Shown here piece after piece: positions 1-11,499 of a stretch of DNA of 64,000 bases (within the stretch, counting starts at the first letter, position 1; each line of letters begins with the position of its first letter). The DNA comes from Fasciola hepatica (taxonomy: Eukaryota; Platyhelminthes; Trematoda; Plagiorchiida; Fasciolidae), in contig CANUEZ040000180.1 of the NCBI GenBank assembly GCA_948099385.1, forward strand, positions 5,230,501 to 5,294,500, written 5' to 3'. The position numbers and the translations under genes were made by a program. A model generated the notes under the pieces. It did not search any database and was not told where the DNA came from. It saw nothing but the letters and a program-made list of their open reading frames with translations.

Positions 1-1135
1 CTATGAAGGAGGCATATGGGATTGGTGATGTCCACGTTGCAAAGGATGTTACCCGGGCCATACTTTCTTTATCTATTCAAAAATCTGGGTTACCCTCATA
101 AGCTTGTTCCAACGTGGTGCACATATGGGTTAACTGTAGCACTTTGGCAACATCTAAATATTTTGTAAGGACAGTTTTGAAACGGTCTAGTGTCTGGCAG
201 GCCCGAGTGTCTTCAGGAAGTCTGTTCCAAATGCGGGGATAGAAGGTGATGAAGAACCTTTCTCCTAGTTTTGTCCTGCAGTATGGGACTTTAGTAGTAT
301 GGTTTGGGTTACTAGGAAGGTTGGGTATGTCTTGAGCGAAACATAGATCAATGATGGACGTGTGAGCTCTGGAATGTAGGAGGTTGAATAGAAGATAAAG
401 AGTGAGTTTCGTTAGTCGTAGCCACAAGGGTTAAAGTCTTAGTAGCCTACATCTCGTTGTAAATCAAGGGAGACGATGAGCCGAGTAAGCGCCTGGTGAG
501 GAATCGCCGAACTCTTTCAATCGCGCGTCTATCGGATTTGCACACGTGAGCGTATACCAGAGGGCAGTAATCGAACCGTAGTCTGGCGTGGGATTTAAAG
601 ATCAGCAGTTGGCTGTCGCGCATTCTAAGGTTTTTACAGATGGGGACCACCTTTCCTTTAGGCTGAGCCACATGGTAGGCGGCTTGTTCTTGGAAGAATA
701 ACGTGCAGGAACACTGTAGGCCGAGATCTGGTACTAGCGGATTATTAGGAATGTACGAGCCGTTTAAGGCAAGGGTTTCAGGGAGAATTTGACTTTCATA
801 CATGCTGATGGCTTTCCTAGCGGCGGAAAAGCTCATTTTCCAAGCACTGCACCACATGTCAGGAGCCTTCAGGTCCTCAGCTATTTCAATGAGGGTAAAG
901 GTCAAGGTATGGGGTTCAAAGAACATACAATTTTGATACCATCGGCGAATAGAAAAGCTGTGCCAGGGCGTATTACTTTGAGTACATCGTTGACGTAGAG
1001 AGAAAATAAAAGTGGGCTCAATACTCTGCCTTGTAAAAACCACTTGCGGCTGGCTGGAATGTTACCGGGAGTCAGGGACAGCGCGTACACGGGGAGGTTA
1101 ACTGCGCTAAAGCCCTTCTCCATGAAACGTAGAAT
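1..1135 (-). mobile_element. CR1-like LINE fragment: end of RT palm, thumb and C-terminal region
   Basis: This is the 3' half of a non-LTR retrotransposon, read right to left and broken into at least three frames. At 902-1123 the end of the RT palm is visible (a GxVLSPLLFSLYVND stretch followed by FLFADGIKIV). The catalytic FADD box reads FADG, so the second metal-binding aspartate is lost. At 447-1043 the thumb follows (KSHARLRFDYCPLVYAHV). At 77-427 comes the family C-terminus (FFITFYPRIWNRLPEDTRA, then an FKTVLTKYL stretch). The same C-terminal pattern recurs in the LINE copies at 21668-26440, 26560-28440 and 42186-44480, so they appear to be one lineage. The endonuclease and ORF1 are absent, as expected for a 5'-truncated copy. 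CR1/Jockey-group assignment rests on the WNxLP C-terminus and RT motifs. Confidence 0.8.
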
Positions 1136-1179
1136 GCTGGTGGAGATCTAATAGAAACCCTCACACAAAAGAAGGATTA

Positions 1180-1410
1180 TCTGTCCCAAGGGAGTGGTTG
1201 TTAGTATTGAAGCGAGATTCCACATTCAGGGGACATGAGCTTATGCTCGTCAAACGGAGGGCATCGAAGAATACACGGAGAAGCTTATTTGTGTGTCGCG
1301 TTGCAAACCCATGGAACGCATTGCCGGCGGAGGTGGTATCTGTCACGTCTGTGGTAGGTCTTAGGGCAAGGTTGGACCTCCGCTGGCTCCATGTGTTCCA
1401 TTAGTAATAA
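1180..1410 (+). mobile_element. C-terminal tail of a second CR1-type LINE in + orientation
   Basis: The 68-residue frame at 1198-1404 carries the C-terminal signature of craniate-type CR1 elements: an RGHELML stretch, then ASKNTRRSLFVCRVANPWNALPAE and VVSVTSV. This matches the family pattern RGHxxKL, RRxFFxxRVVNxWNxLPxEVV. Only this last part of the RT protein is visible, and no palm motifs precede it, so the copy is severely 5'-truncated. It lies tail-adjacent to the minus-strand LINE ending near 1135, so two insertions of opposite orientation meet at about 1135-1180. It belongs to a different lineage from the element at 1-1135 and resembles those at 54331-58160 and 2150-5450. Confidence 0.7.
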
Positions 1411-2149
1411 TGGCAGTGGTGCAATACGTAAAACCCCTAAACATGCAGCAGAGTTCGGACCGATGATAAAGAGATATCGAACCAGGGCATCAAAGAGTTG
1501 CTATATGAACAGATGATAAGCAACTTGTATGTTGTTCGACGCCGCAGGACTATTCGTTGCCTGTCTGCTTCCTGTAAGAACAGTTGTTTTCGCCAACTAA
1601 GGAGCACGTTTGAATGCCTTGCCCGCGGGCTGCTTAGGTTTTAACTCATTCTGCTGGCACCTTGTCGGGTGGAACTCTATTACGTAAAACTGATCCACAT
1701 TATTTCAACACAAACTCTCCTCCGCCAGTCCCCAGATTTTTGCCCTCTCCTGGCAACTTTCGGGACTTTTGGCCTCTTCCCCGTTCTTTAAGCCACTCTC
1801 GGGATCTAGTCAGTACCTGGTATTCGGAGTACTTCGAGCCATTTCACAGGACACCGGCCTGTACAGCAAAAGAAATTTTTTTAGCGATAAGGCTTTCCAA
1901 TTCACTCAGTTCAATCGATGGTGTCGTCAGTCGGCCATATGCAAGTGTCAGTCTCCCCCCTCAGAGGTTTTTATGCGTTCGGTTTCTAAAATACATAAAC
2001 AGGAAACTCTGTGAACAAAAATGCTTAATACTTGCATCCACGGGGTCTAACACTCACAATGATGAAACACCAAGATCACGGCCAACAGCCAGCTCGCAGC
2101 AACAGGACAAGTTTCGGTCAAGGCCAACCAATCTCTCTCTTCCAAATGT
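1411..2149. other. Unassigned sequence with one 177-codon open frame
   Basis: I recognise no repeat or domain here. An open frame at 1662-2195 (+) encodes 177 residues. It is rich in Ser, Pro and Arg, has no signal peptide or membrane segment that I trust, and lacks a motif I can name. A second overlapping frame at 1769-2014 points the same way. The length is not beyond chance for this base composition, so I do not call it a gene. Confidence 0.3.
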
Positions 2150-5100
2150 GTGCACACGTGCTAGACACCCTCCGCTGGACGATGTAGTTCGTTAAACCCC
2201 CGGGCCTCAAATGGGAGGAAAATGTGGAATTCCATTGCGTATCAACTTCCAGAGTCAAGAAGTATCGCGAGCGTCCATTGAGACGATATGCAGCGAACGA
2301 AAGCGTCAGCTACGATACGCTTCAGGTGGACCTTGTTGTTATCTGTTATCCACCTAGCGCACAGGCCCAAAACTCACCATCAGCAATAAACTCCTTCCAC
2401 TTCCAGTCTGGGGACCATCTAAGGACTGAAATGCCTGTAGACCTACCATTCCACGACGTAAACTTCTTCAAGTGATAACTGTACAGTTGCTGAACAGGTG
2501 TAATCTCGTCATAAACCCGGCTCGAACTTTCTTCGGCTTCTTCTCTTGTCCCCCCGTTTGAGAAACTAAAGCCACTTGGAATAGGTCATCCAGCCCGGGA
2601 CTGTAAAACTCTATAGACACCTCAAACAATTCTACGATGTCCCCTCAAAATTTCCTTTCCGACGAGATAACTCCGAGCCCACGCTGCCACTGTTCATAAG
2701 TCTCATCCCTCGGCCACTCAGCCGGTCACATCGTAAGACACCGAAGGTCTTCCAGTCAGGCGGCTCCCTTTTTGTAGGGGGTTGAAACATCCTCCGCGTC
2801 ACCCACAGCTAAGGGTTGTTTCCTATGTCCCTAACTTGACCCCACAACTTTCACGCCATCCACGTAAATGAAACTAGGAGGATGGAGAACGGATTCCAAG
2901 TCTTTCGAAAAAGTGAGAGTAGTATAGGGCCTATAAAAGACCCGAAGGTAGGCTGCTGGTGGCATCTACCAAACTAGGTCACTTGTCTCCTGCCTGAGGT
3001 AAAACATCACGGAGGAAGTGAACTCCGCCAGCCATCTACACACCTTCCTGCCCACACTAGAATTCCCTCCATTCTTCGACAACCCACGGAGATTAAAAGA
3101 TTGTTCAGACTAGATCTATCTTTTGGGAATCTTTGATGGGCTGGGCTTAGTGGGAGAGTTCCACCAACTGCTGGCGGGTGTGAGCGCTGATGGCCTACTC
3201 CAGAACTCTTTATAGGATGATGATAGGGCCCACTGACCGTAGGTTGCCGGCAGGCAAACCGAGTTCACTCCGATATACCTTTCTGACCACCACGCGTTTT
3301 CAGTCCTGGGACAGATTAATCTGGTCCAGAGTTAGTCTTCACAGCTTACATGCGGATGAAGTTATGATGTACACCGACAGCTTGGTGAAAGCTGCACGAA
3401 CCCCATCGGGATCCACCGACCAGCGGATACCTGATTCTTGTTCATACTTGCGAGGGATTCCCTTCTGAATATTTGGTTTGTTTAACTGCGGCTGAGGATG
3501 TACCGGAGACTAAGTCAATTAGTACCTCACTATTTAGCCTGTGTAAAATACCAAACTAATCACCCAGGGATTCCCCTTTGTAGTGGCCGTCTGTGGCGAT
3601 ACTGTGCTTCTTAGTGAAGAGTGAACCTATTTATTCGTCTGCCCAGCCCCTTAAAAGCACATGGCTGTAGGATTTCTTCAGCTGCTTCGTCACTCTTTTT
3701 GCCAATCCTAGATCGAAACCTTACTTAAGAGTTCGCAGAAGGCTAACCATCTCTTTTCAAAGCATCGTATACCAGGTCCCAGTTAGTTGGATGCCGAAAA
3801 CCTTGCAGAGTTTCTAACTGCAATTTCTTCGTCTGGTGGCCTTGGCTATTTCAGCCTTCTACAAACTTGGTTTGCCCTCCACTCCCCTTCGTTCCAAAGG
3901 TGCGAACTCTTCCTGGAGGCCATTTAGGGGTCCATCTATTACAGCGTAGCATTTCCCGACAGAGGCTTTCTCTACCGTATTCTGCATCTGCTCCATTTTC
4001 CCGGTGCGAAGCTTTTACTTCCACACTACGGAAGTTCCTGTCCTTTCTTGGGGCTGCTTGGGGCTGCCAAATGCGTGGGATGATTTGGACACGCAGGTCA
4101 TCACCTTTGCCCGTCGTTGCATGACGTTGGGGTTTAGATACGTCGGTGGAGAGATTTCGTGCTGCCAGATCAATCGGGACGCCGATTACCGGGAACTACA
4201 CCCAGTATCTTTTCTACTTTGTTGAGGCAAAGTGCATACACGTGGCTACTGTTAGTAGTTCTCCCGTTGCGATCCTGGTAAGCAGAATTCAGAAGTCCAG
4301 CCAGTTTGTGGCAGGGTGAAGTTATCCATAGTAGGGCTCAAAGAGCGTCCTGAGATAGTCCGGCTAGGGTTCGCAGTAACAGAACATCCTCGTCGCTGTT
4401 TGTGTTCTGTTTCCTGTAGGCACAGAAGGCTTTGCCCCTTCTGTCTGGAAGGATGATCGTTACTGCGAAAGACTGGAATTTACCGATGCATATCCTGGCC
4501 GGGGACTCAGTATCATTTCTGAATGACCTGATAAGGACAGCTACCGCTCTACTAAGGCAATCGAGTTCCCCATCCCGCCAATAGATTGCGAAATCGTTGG
4601 TTTATCATGTCTGGTTTATGACCCCAACTCTTCTGTGAGGACACCCATCGGTGTGCTATAATTCCAGGCGGCTTCGGAGATTTCCGTCTATTTGTTTGGT
4701 AAACCAGACTCGTTGCTTTATAACACTACTGCGTTTGCCCTGAAGCTTGGGTGTTTTATAGTGTTTGGTCATGCCAAGGTCTCCAGCGCAAAGCCCAAGA
4801 AGGTAGCAAGCTTTTGCACCGACCGTTCATACTAGGGTGCATTAAGACGGTTGGCGACCTGAGGCTTCCGATAAGTCCCAGTCAAATCCTATGGGAGTTG
4901 CCATGGCATTCAAATTGACAAGGCCCGAGTTATCCTCCACCTGCGGACAGTACTGCAAAATTTCATCTCCCAAATCGCCCCCCAGTTACATCTATTCCAG
5001 AAGTCGAAACCAGCCTTAAGGCTAGCGGCGATGTAGCTCAAGGAACGAGTACGGCATTCTGCTGTCCCTGAGGATTCTCACCATTGCCAGTTTAGCCTGG

Positions 5101-5450
5101 TTTCCACCTTGCACTGGACCGCCAGACTTCATTCTACGCTTACCTCTTGTGATCTAGTACCTGTCCCTGGTAGTGTGGCCACCACTGCTGTCATCGCCAG
5201 CAGTCTGTCCCGGGCTGACTCATTGGAGAACTGGACCAATATCGATCTAACTTTTGTAGGTATTTTTTCGCAAGTGGTCACTCACTTACCCTCGCTCTAT
5301 GCACCATTCGTAGAGCAGCAGCGAAAGAAACTCCTGCAATACGTATTGCCAAAGACCATCTTAACATCTAAGTCATGCCTGGTCTGTGACTTTTGCAAGA
5401 GGTTCACTCTCACTTAAAATCAGAAGCCTACGGCTTGGGTCCTTTCCCAC
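2150..5450 (-). mobile_element. Heavily decayed craniate-type CR1 LINE with endonuclease and RT traces
   Basis: Reading the minus strand frame by frame gives fragments in the right order for a LINE, each broken by stops and frameshifts. Near 4350-4500 there is an endonuclease-like run (VTIILPDRRGKAFCAYR, then DEDVLLLRTLAGLSQDA), matching the region before the GDFN box of CR1 endonucleases. Near 3330-3400 a degenerate palm (SSACKLxRLTLDQINLSQD) sits where FADDVKLW is expected. Near 2540-2700 a thumb-like run ends in FLKRGDKRRSRRKF. Around 2240-2330 a C-terminal FVRCISSQW-like stretch follows. Individually each is weak; the order and spacing make a LINE the best reading. The nearest relative in the window is the copy at 54331-58160. 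The boundaries are approximate. Confidence 0.5.
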
Positions 5451-6559
5451 CCATAAGATCCGACCTTGTGGGTCACTCATGAGATCGTCCTTTTAGGCTA
5501 GCCCATCCATCGAAATCTCGTACTCGTTCTTTTTTTGACAGCCTTGATTTACTGGGATTCTGAAAAATGTACTATAATCTGTCCGTCTAGATCACTAAAG
5601 ATGAGGCAAGGACCGCGGGGAAAAAGCTTGAAACTTACAAAATGGCTGAAAAACCCGCCCTCTTAGACCTGCCTCCTCATTCTGCACATAACATTTTAGT
5701 ACGTCTGCTGGGTCTTTCGGCTCACGGTAATGTTACTACCCGCCGGGCTTTGGCACTTTTCTTGGGACTGCAGTGTAAAGTCCGGAACGGAAGCCTCGTT
5801 TCATGGAATGCACAAGCTCTCAATCCATCAGTTTCGTCCTTGGGAAGGACCTGTGTTGCAGCGTCCTAATTAATCGAGTATTCCTCACCTGTAATCCTTA
5901 CATACTTTCTCAGAGAATTTTGGACTACTCTTTCCCATCATACTCTCTGACACAGTTGGGTGATCGCCATTTACACTACGACTGAGGTATTTACATTTTT
6001 GCAGCCGTGCTTTCTTGGTGAAGTAACTAAGCGGACTTTTTGTATGATAGTGGGTCGCGCCGACCCAAACAGTTCATTTCCTGGTTTCGTTCTTTTGCTC
6101 ACGTTGATAGATCGCAGAACTTCAGTTTGTTTAGGTTGATTTTTAGCAAACAGTCTCAGGAAATGGTTTCTTGGGCACGGTTGGGCTTGCAAAAGTTATT
6201 TTATTGCTTAAGTAACAAGACAGGCACTTTTTATGTATTCTTTTTAGTCAGTTGTTTACTCTGTATGGAATTTCGTTCTTATTTGGCTAACCTTTAGCTG
6301 GAAAGGGTCAAGTTTCATTGTCGAAAGTATGACTGCGACATGCTTATATTTTGGCTCGCGGGGAGCACCGTAGAATTCGCGGATCATTCGAGGTTTTCAT
6401 TTGTTTTGTGTCGGCTTGAGCTACGCGTAGCTCCAAGGCGCCGGAGTGCTATCCAGGACGAGTAAAGCCTGCTATTCGGTGGATCGAGAGTTGAATCACT
6501 GACCGTACTTAACCCGAACGGGGACTTGTGCGTCTTCTTCAATACGCCACGCACCGAGA
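5451..6559. other. No recognisable gene
   Basis: About 1.1 kb with only short open frames on both strands. It may contain the decayed 5' end of the LINE at 2150-5450, but I see no ORF1 or endonuclease motif. It ends at an ATT/AAT-rich stretch (6565-6600) that I read as the 3' tail of the next minus-strand repeat. Confidence 0.4.
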
Positions 6560-8085
6560 CCTTATAATATTAATAATGATGATAATAGCAATAACAATAA
6601 TGGCATGCTACTTGACGGTTGTCAAGACACACGTACAAGACATGACCAGAGGATACGGCGGTAAATAACGACGTGAGGTATTCACAACTTTGGTATTCAA
6701 GAATCAAACCGTGGCAGAAATGAAAGCAACGAAGCTGGACAGTGTTCAAGCGAACTAAAATGGAGACGGTAAACGTGAGAAGCGTAAATCAGTTTCGATT
6801 TCAGAGGAAGCTTTGTGGGTGGCTGGAAGAACCCGGTAATGCTGATATAAGCGATACTGAATAATGTAAGGAGTACAGAGTTTGCAATAGCCAGTAAGGC
6901 AGCAGGCTTTCGACATCATAAAATGGACAGAGAGCAGAGGCAGGAATAATACACAACGGGCCCCATGGGTACCGAGAACTGGCTGCCACGGGTCGCAGAG
7001 TCCAGCAAACGATTCGAGGGCGCGCCAACTGGATATTTGCGGGATCACTAACGAGTAACCGGGTGAGAGAGCTACCAAAAAACACGGGTAAAAGTAAAGT
7101 CCACATGGGGTTATCAAGGCGCCGTCAGAGGTGCCAGCGGGATATAGATGATTGATCCAACATTGGGCAACTAATTGTGGAGGGAGCCCGTGATATGAAA
7201 GCAAGTGAGTCGGATGTGATAGAAAGGTTGACCCTTTTGCATAGATAATTTTAGAGCCATATGGAAATTCACAAGAAGGCCATAAACTTCACAAGGAATG
7301 CAGTGCACTTCTGAAAAGTACAGTGTGTGGAAGCAGAACGAAATTTCAAAGAGGAGACGTCGAACAAACAGACTATCGGAGACAAACTTCACCAACGTGA
7401 CCAGGCTGATACGCGGAGATGATGAAGAGGGGAAAAAGCAGTTACCGGAAGTTGGCCAAACTCGAGTGAACAGCCGAAGTTGGGAGAGTGTAAAAATAAC
7501 ATTTTCTGTATACGTGATAGAGGAAATAATATCCAAGTTCCGATTGACCACAGGTCGTTGGTATTTTGTCTCATGAAAACCCTGGTGGCAGTTAATGGCA
7601 GGTAGTGAATGGTAGGGTGACAGACATGGGGGGGCTAGTTTAAAGAAACGCGGACAGTAGGCTGAGAACGGAAAGATGAGGGCTAAATTCCGGTCATCAG
7701 TTTCGTACTGCAACTCAGGATGAACTGAACTGTTTGTATGTAGTACGGGAAATAGTTGTTGAAGCAGTGTGAGGTGATGATTGGTGTCAAGAATCCACTC
7801 CGCGGTCCGGTGAGACTTCCATGAGGGATTTTTACTCCGGTTATAGGATTATGGTCACTGGTCAGCCCTGTGCTGTGCCCCAATAAGCGTTGGCAGGGGT
7901 GAGTGTAGGCACAAACAATGGTCAATCCGACTGATCAAATCGCCTAGTCCGTTTCGTAATCCAGGGGTAAATCCAGTTGGCTGATAGCTACCAGGGTAAT
8001 CAGTTTGGTCTGAGAGAGATCAGGAATGCGGTAGCCTGGAGAATTTTCCAGCCGTGAGTTATGCCTATAGTTTAATATAAACGAC
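6560..8085 (-). repeat. Repeat family B, copy 1
   Basis: A dispersed repeat with a second copy at 30250-31867 in the same orientation. Matching landmarks include the purine-rich stretch ending GCAAGTGAGTCGG (near 7200 and 30970), the AGGAATGCAGT stretch (near 7295 and 31065) and the CCAGTTGGCTG stretch (near 7973 and 31788). Identity looks like 65-75 percent by eye. The left end is an AATAATGG-type tail preceded inside the element by a perfect 6-bp stem with a 4-base loop (6611-6626), so I take the minus strand as sense and the left end as the 3' end. A minus frame at 7683-7925 contains GLTSDHNPITG, resembling the SDHxP box that ends LINE endonucleases. That hints at a LINE origin, but no RT is visible. 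Confidence 0.6.
6611..6626 (-). repeat. Perfect stem-loop near the 3' tail of repeat B copy 1
   Basis: The bases CTTGAC, GGTT, GTCAAG form a 6-bp stem with a 4-base loop about 10-15 bases inside the AAT-rich tail. The A copies carry a different sequence with the same fold at the same place (18044-18059 and 13020-13035). This suggests a structure retained for recognition of the RNA 3' end by the reverse transcriptase. Confidence 0.5.
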
Positions 8086-8099
8086 ACAATGGTCATTTT

Positions 8100-8640
8100 G
8101 TTACCTGACTGCCAGGGGGCCGCTCTAAGGGGAGCAACGGCCGGAGGCTGATAGTTTTCTAGGGTAGCCGGGTGATAATAGAGATATAGGGAGATACCAA
8201 GTGCAGGCCTAGCAGAAATGCAAAATAATTTAGTTGGTAGGTCGTGGATGAGGGGAGAGGGCTCATTTGAGAACCAGTAATAAAATAGTAGAAGAGAGTG
8301 GGATAAGAATATGTAATGGGAAAAAAGGAAGACGGCAGTCTAGTTGTTGTAACGGCTGTGAGCGAGGACGGAAAAAATATTGAAAAGGAAAGAGAGTACT
8401 CGGGGTTGAGGTGAGGCCTTTTCATGGGATGCAAGCGTGCTGGTTTTCCTCGGGGTCATGAGAAATCAGAGACACACGGATTCCAGGTGGAAAAGGGTCA
8501 TAACTTACCATGAGCACGTGCGCAGATCAGTGAGTATTGATTACTGAAGGATAGCGTCCTGCGTCCCGAGCTTACGGAAGAAGTGCGAGGAATGCAAGAT
8601 GAGACGGCTGAGTTATAGCCTGAGACAGACGAATTAAGTT
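8100..8640 (-). repeat. Repeat family D, copy 1
   Basis: About 540 bp homologous to 44510-45060 in the same orientation. Shared landmarks are the GAGCACRTGCGCAGATC stretch (8512-8527 and 44876-44892), GAGACRGCTGAGTT (near 8602 and 44955), CTGGTTTTCC (near 8440 and 44803) and the AGGGNCCNTTTGAGRACCA region (near 8260 and 44615). The plus strand is strongly purine-rich in both copies. Translation of either strand gives no domain that I can name. Copy 1 follows a LINE endonuclease fragment (8645-9041), and copy 2 sits just upstream of another LINE endonuclease end (about 44330-44440). It may therefore be part of a LINE or an insertion that recurs near LINEs. Confidence 0.6.
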
Positions 8641-8644
8641 AAGG

Positions 8645-9041
8645 TAGGCACCTATCGGTAAAGGACAAAACAGTTTGTTAAGGGAGCTAGTGTCAGCAAG
8701 CAACGACAAGGGCGGCGAAGCACCTTTGCCCCTGCGCCTCGTGGGCCCTGATTGAAAACGAGGTCAAGAGTATACTTTCTTTGGGCAAATGACGGTATTT
8801 TTTGCATCCATCTAACTTCAGAAATGAGATAAAAAACACAATTTCGGGGGTATTCTAGGGTTGTCCAGCAAATGCCGGGCCATGATTTATCAGCGTGCGT
8901 GAGTCCGGCTACTAGAGAGAAAGTATCACTGACGGCATTTCCACTACCCAAGTTGTAGCCCGGAGGACAGTAGACAGCCAATAAGGGATTGTCCCCGGAG
9001 TAGCGGTGTAGAATTCCAAACAGAGCCTTGGGCCCTATCAA
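8645..9041 (-). pseudogene. LINE apurinic-type endonuclease fragment
   Basis: A 129-residue open frame (8652-9041) fits the middle and end of a CR1-type endonuclease, the enzyme that nicks target DNA for target-primed reverse transcription. It has an LLAVYCPPG stretch (usually VYRPP), then NAVSDTFSLVAGL, and near its end RKYTLDLVFNQGP, the conserved TLDLxF box. It aligns by eye with the endonuclease part of the well-preserved LINE at 23740-24144 (KDAFNYVSNL, then NTLDLIFTIGI). The GDFN box and the final SDH are not recognisable, and no RT follows, because repeat D begins directly after it. It is a fragment of a dead copy. Confidence 0.65.
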
Positions 9042-10273
9042 GGACAGGAAGTTGAAGTGTGTCCAAAGACTCTTCTCACTTTAGGAAAGGCAACCACCAC
9101 CAAGTCTCTTGGATCTACCTGTGGCAAAAATACTAGACCGTGATAAGAAAATACCTTGAAAAGAAGTTTTATCGGCGGGCCAAGTTCCGGTTGTTTGGGT
9201 TCCACATCAATTTGGGCATTGCCTAACTCTTAGATACCGAGGTGCATTCCCAAACACTTGAAGGTAAATACCTGGTGGATCGAGCATGGAGTCGTTGAAC
9301 AGACCCCCCTGATCAGGGATTGTACGCCTCTAATGACACAGGTAGACCTCGCTAGTCCCGAATAATTTGGCTGGGCCTACGTCCTGCACACCTGGCACCC
9401 TATGCCATTTACCACATTTTTTCCTCAGACGGATGCAAGACACCAATCTCAAGCAAACTGCACAATGACGGATACACAAGCTTCGGGAAATAGCTCAAAC
9501 CGTTTGTTACCCAACGCAAACCTCTGACTTTTGTGAGTACTACCCCTAAACTCAAATGCGCGAAAAACCTAAACGGAAAAAACACCTCAAGAAAGCGCCG
9601 AATATTAGTTGCTGTGCATACGAGGAAAATGAAGGTAGTTTCCAAATGGAATACTCTTTTATTGCAATTCCGTTAGGCCCAGTATTGTGAAATAAACCAC
9701 AATAATTCATGGAAACTTTCAAAAATTTAACTCAAATACTGGAGGCTGAAGGATCTGGGCCGTGCTGCACTCAACGGAGTTTGATCGTTGTGCCTACCGC
9801 AGTTGGTTCACTCTGAACGAGACCGGTGGTTGCCTAGGCTAATGGAGTGTCCAGATTCTTCTTGGTGATACGTACTGCGGTCAGCATGTGTCATCACAGA
9901 TTTGATAGTTTCTTCTTATCCGTTCAGTCTGGTAGGATCCCTCACCGATCCAGTTTTCCGAAAAAGTAAAAGAACGGAATAAAATGCCCACTTTCCAGGC
10001 TACAGACTGCCATTAGCTGAGCTTTCTCTCATAAAAAGCAGGTCGCCGGACATACGGTACTCCTTAAATTTTAGCACATGAGGATCCCTAGGGCCTCGGG
10101 TGTATAAAAAATTGGATATAAATTTGGCCTACGCCTCCATACCTTGTGATCTGATTTGATCTGATCTGAATTGATATTACTGAAATTGTGCAACTTCTAA
10201 ATCTCAAACTGGTGAATACCTCACTCTGCTCTGCGTTACTCCATCCTGTGACCATGTCTTCTTCATGTGTCTT
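9042..10273. other. Unassigned; weak trace of a Ty3/gypsy RT-RNase H junction at 9409-9645 (-)
   Basis: The minus frame at 9409-9645 (78 residues) reads TATNIRRFLEVFFPFRFFAH near its start and LTKVRGLRWVTN further on, then a PSLCSLLEIGVLHP stretch. This resembles the Ty3/gypsy region where RT passes into RNase H (pattern RxFLGxxxYYRRF, then W, then LCSxPVLxxP). Several key residues differ, and the flanking frames do not clearly continue the match. A chance resemblance is possible. I recognise nothing else in this stretch. Confidence 0.2.
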
Positions 10274-10535
10274 GAATAACCGCTTTGAGCAACCTAGTCT
10301 CAATTAGACCCGCATAGGGTTGGCCCCATCGCTGCAGCAATTACGGAACTCAGCGGTTCATTCACACGATCTAGGACAGCAAACAATCTCCATTTTTTAC
10401 CATCAAATACCTATTTTGCGGCAAGCCAACATTGCGGCCCATGGCGTCTTCAGGCATAAGGGCATCACGTTGTTAGGGCTGCAAGTAGTGCCCCACCCTT
10501 GTGCAAACTGGTGTTTCCGTGAGGTTGGACCCCAA
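10274..10535 (+). repeat. 262-bp young repeat H, copy 1
   Basis: This block recurs in inverted orientation at 21404-21667 with roughly 95 percent identity by eye, much higher than the 65-75 percent seen for most repeats here. It begins AATAACCGCTTTGAGC and ends near GTGAGGTTGGACCCCAAC. The flanks beyond both ends do not match, so the ends are sharp. It has no poly(A) or simple-sequence tail, no obvious terminal inverted repeats and no coding motif. Copy 2 lies immediately after the stop codon of the LINE at 21668-26440, so it could be that LINE's 3' UTR. Copy 1, however, has no LINE next to it. Confidence 0.75.
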
Positions 10536-11499
10536 CAAATAATCGCTGGCTGTGGTTGACTGTACTTTCCGCCGCATTTTCTGTCCTATGTAAACTGCAC
10601 TGGGGATCTGACTTCACGGATACGGCGAGTGTTACGGCGGCACATCTGTGAGCATTCCTGGCTCTGATTGTCCCCCTGCACAGAGCTGACCCCCGGTGAG
10701 ACGACAGTAACCTCAAAAAGAGACTGGATTAAGGAAGAGAAAAAATACCCTACTATTTTGTCTTCCAGGCATACCAGCCTTGTCACATGTGAGCCATGTC
10801 CCCAGGCTGCCGTTTGCTACGGATTGACTGGTGTGGTTGACCTATTCTCAAAGCGGCTTGTTACATGTGGCCCATGTTCCGGCCGGGGCGTGGGAGCCGT
10901 GGTCACCCACCAAAAGCAGCTCCGCCTTCTCTGACAGCCAGATACCTGACTGTGATAAAACTACAAAATAATAATAAAAACGTCTAAAAATTGTGGTCCA
11001 CTCTTGGAGCGGCACGAGCTGGATGCTGATGGATGTGCATCGTGCTGCCTCCCTAACTGAAGCAGGCCCTAATGCCGCCAGCCGTGGGCACTGAATGTAG
11101 ACCGTTAGAGTTCGCCTCCTTGACGAAAATTTGGCCCCATCCCGTTATCACCTCTAACGGCTCTCCTAACCAGTTCTCACATAGGTGTTTTCCTGTTTTG
11201 CAATATGCAAACGACGAGAAAGATATCACGGTAACCATGCAAACACCACTATACCGGATATCCTTGCTCCTAATCAAGTATAACCTTAGCACACTAGCAC
11301 CATCGAGTATGTGCATAGACGAACTTACGGCTATGATTCTCGGCACGAGACCAATTTTCTTAAGGCCTCATCACCGACACCATCATAGTTTCTTCCACTT
11401 TAGGGCCACTCAGGAACCATTCAGTATAGAGTAACTACTACACCGGAAGAGACCGTAACAAATATAGCGCTATGCTAGCAGGGTACCAGTCCCATTAAC
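10536..11499. other. No recognisable gene
   Basis: Only short overlapping frames on both strands, for example 10668-10934 (+) and 11072-11434 (+). A short imperfect internal duplication is visible: CTTGTCACATGTGAGCCATG near 10780 and CTTGTTACATGTGGCCCATG near 10857. An AAAATAATAATAAAAAC stretch near 10966 may be a decayed element tail. Confidence 0.3.

Noticed and set aside
1662..2195. 177-codon open frame as a host gene
   Set aside because: No recognisable motif, no splice context that I trust, and overlapping frames in the same region point to compositional bias.
5109..5417. 102-codon plus-strand frame
   Set aside because: Probably the antisense shadow of a decayed LINE; the minus strand here fits LINE order better.
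10668..10934. 88-codon frame with paired Cys (TCEPCP, TCGPCS), considered as a zinc-binding protein
   Set aside because: The Cys pairs come from a short imperfect DNA duplication; no known zinc-finger spacing is satisfied.
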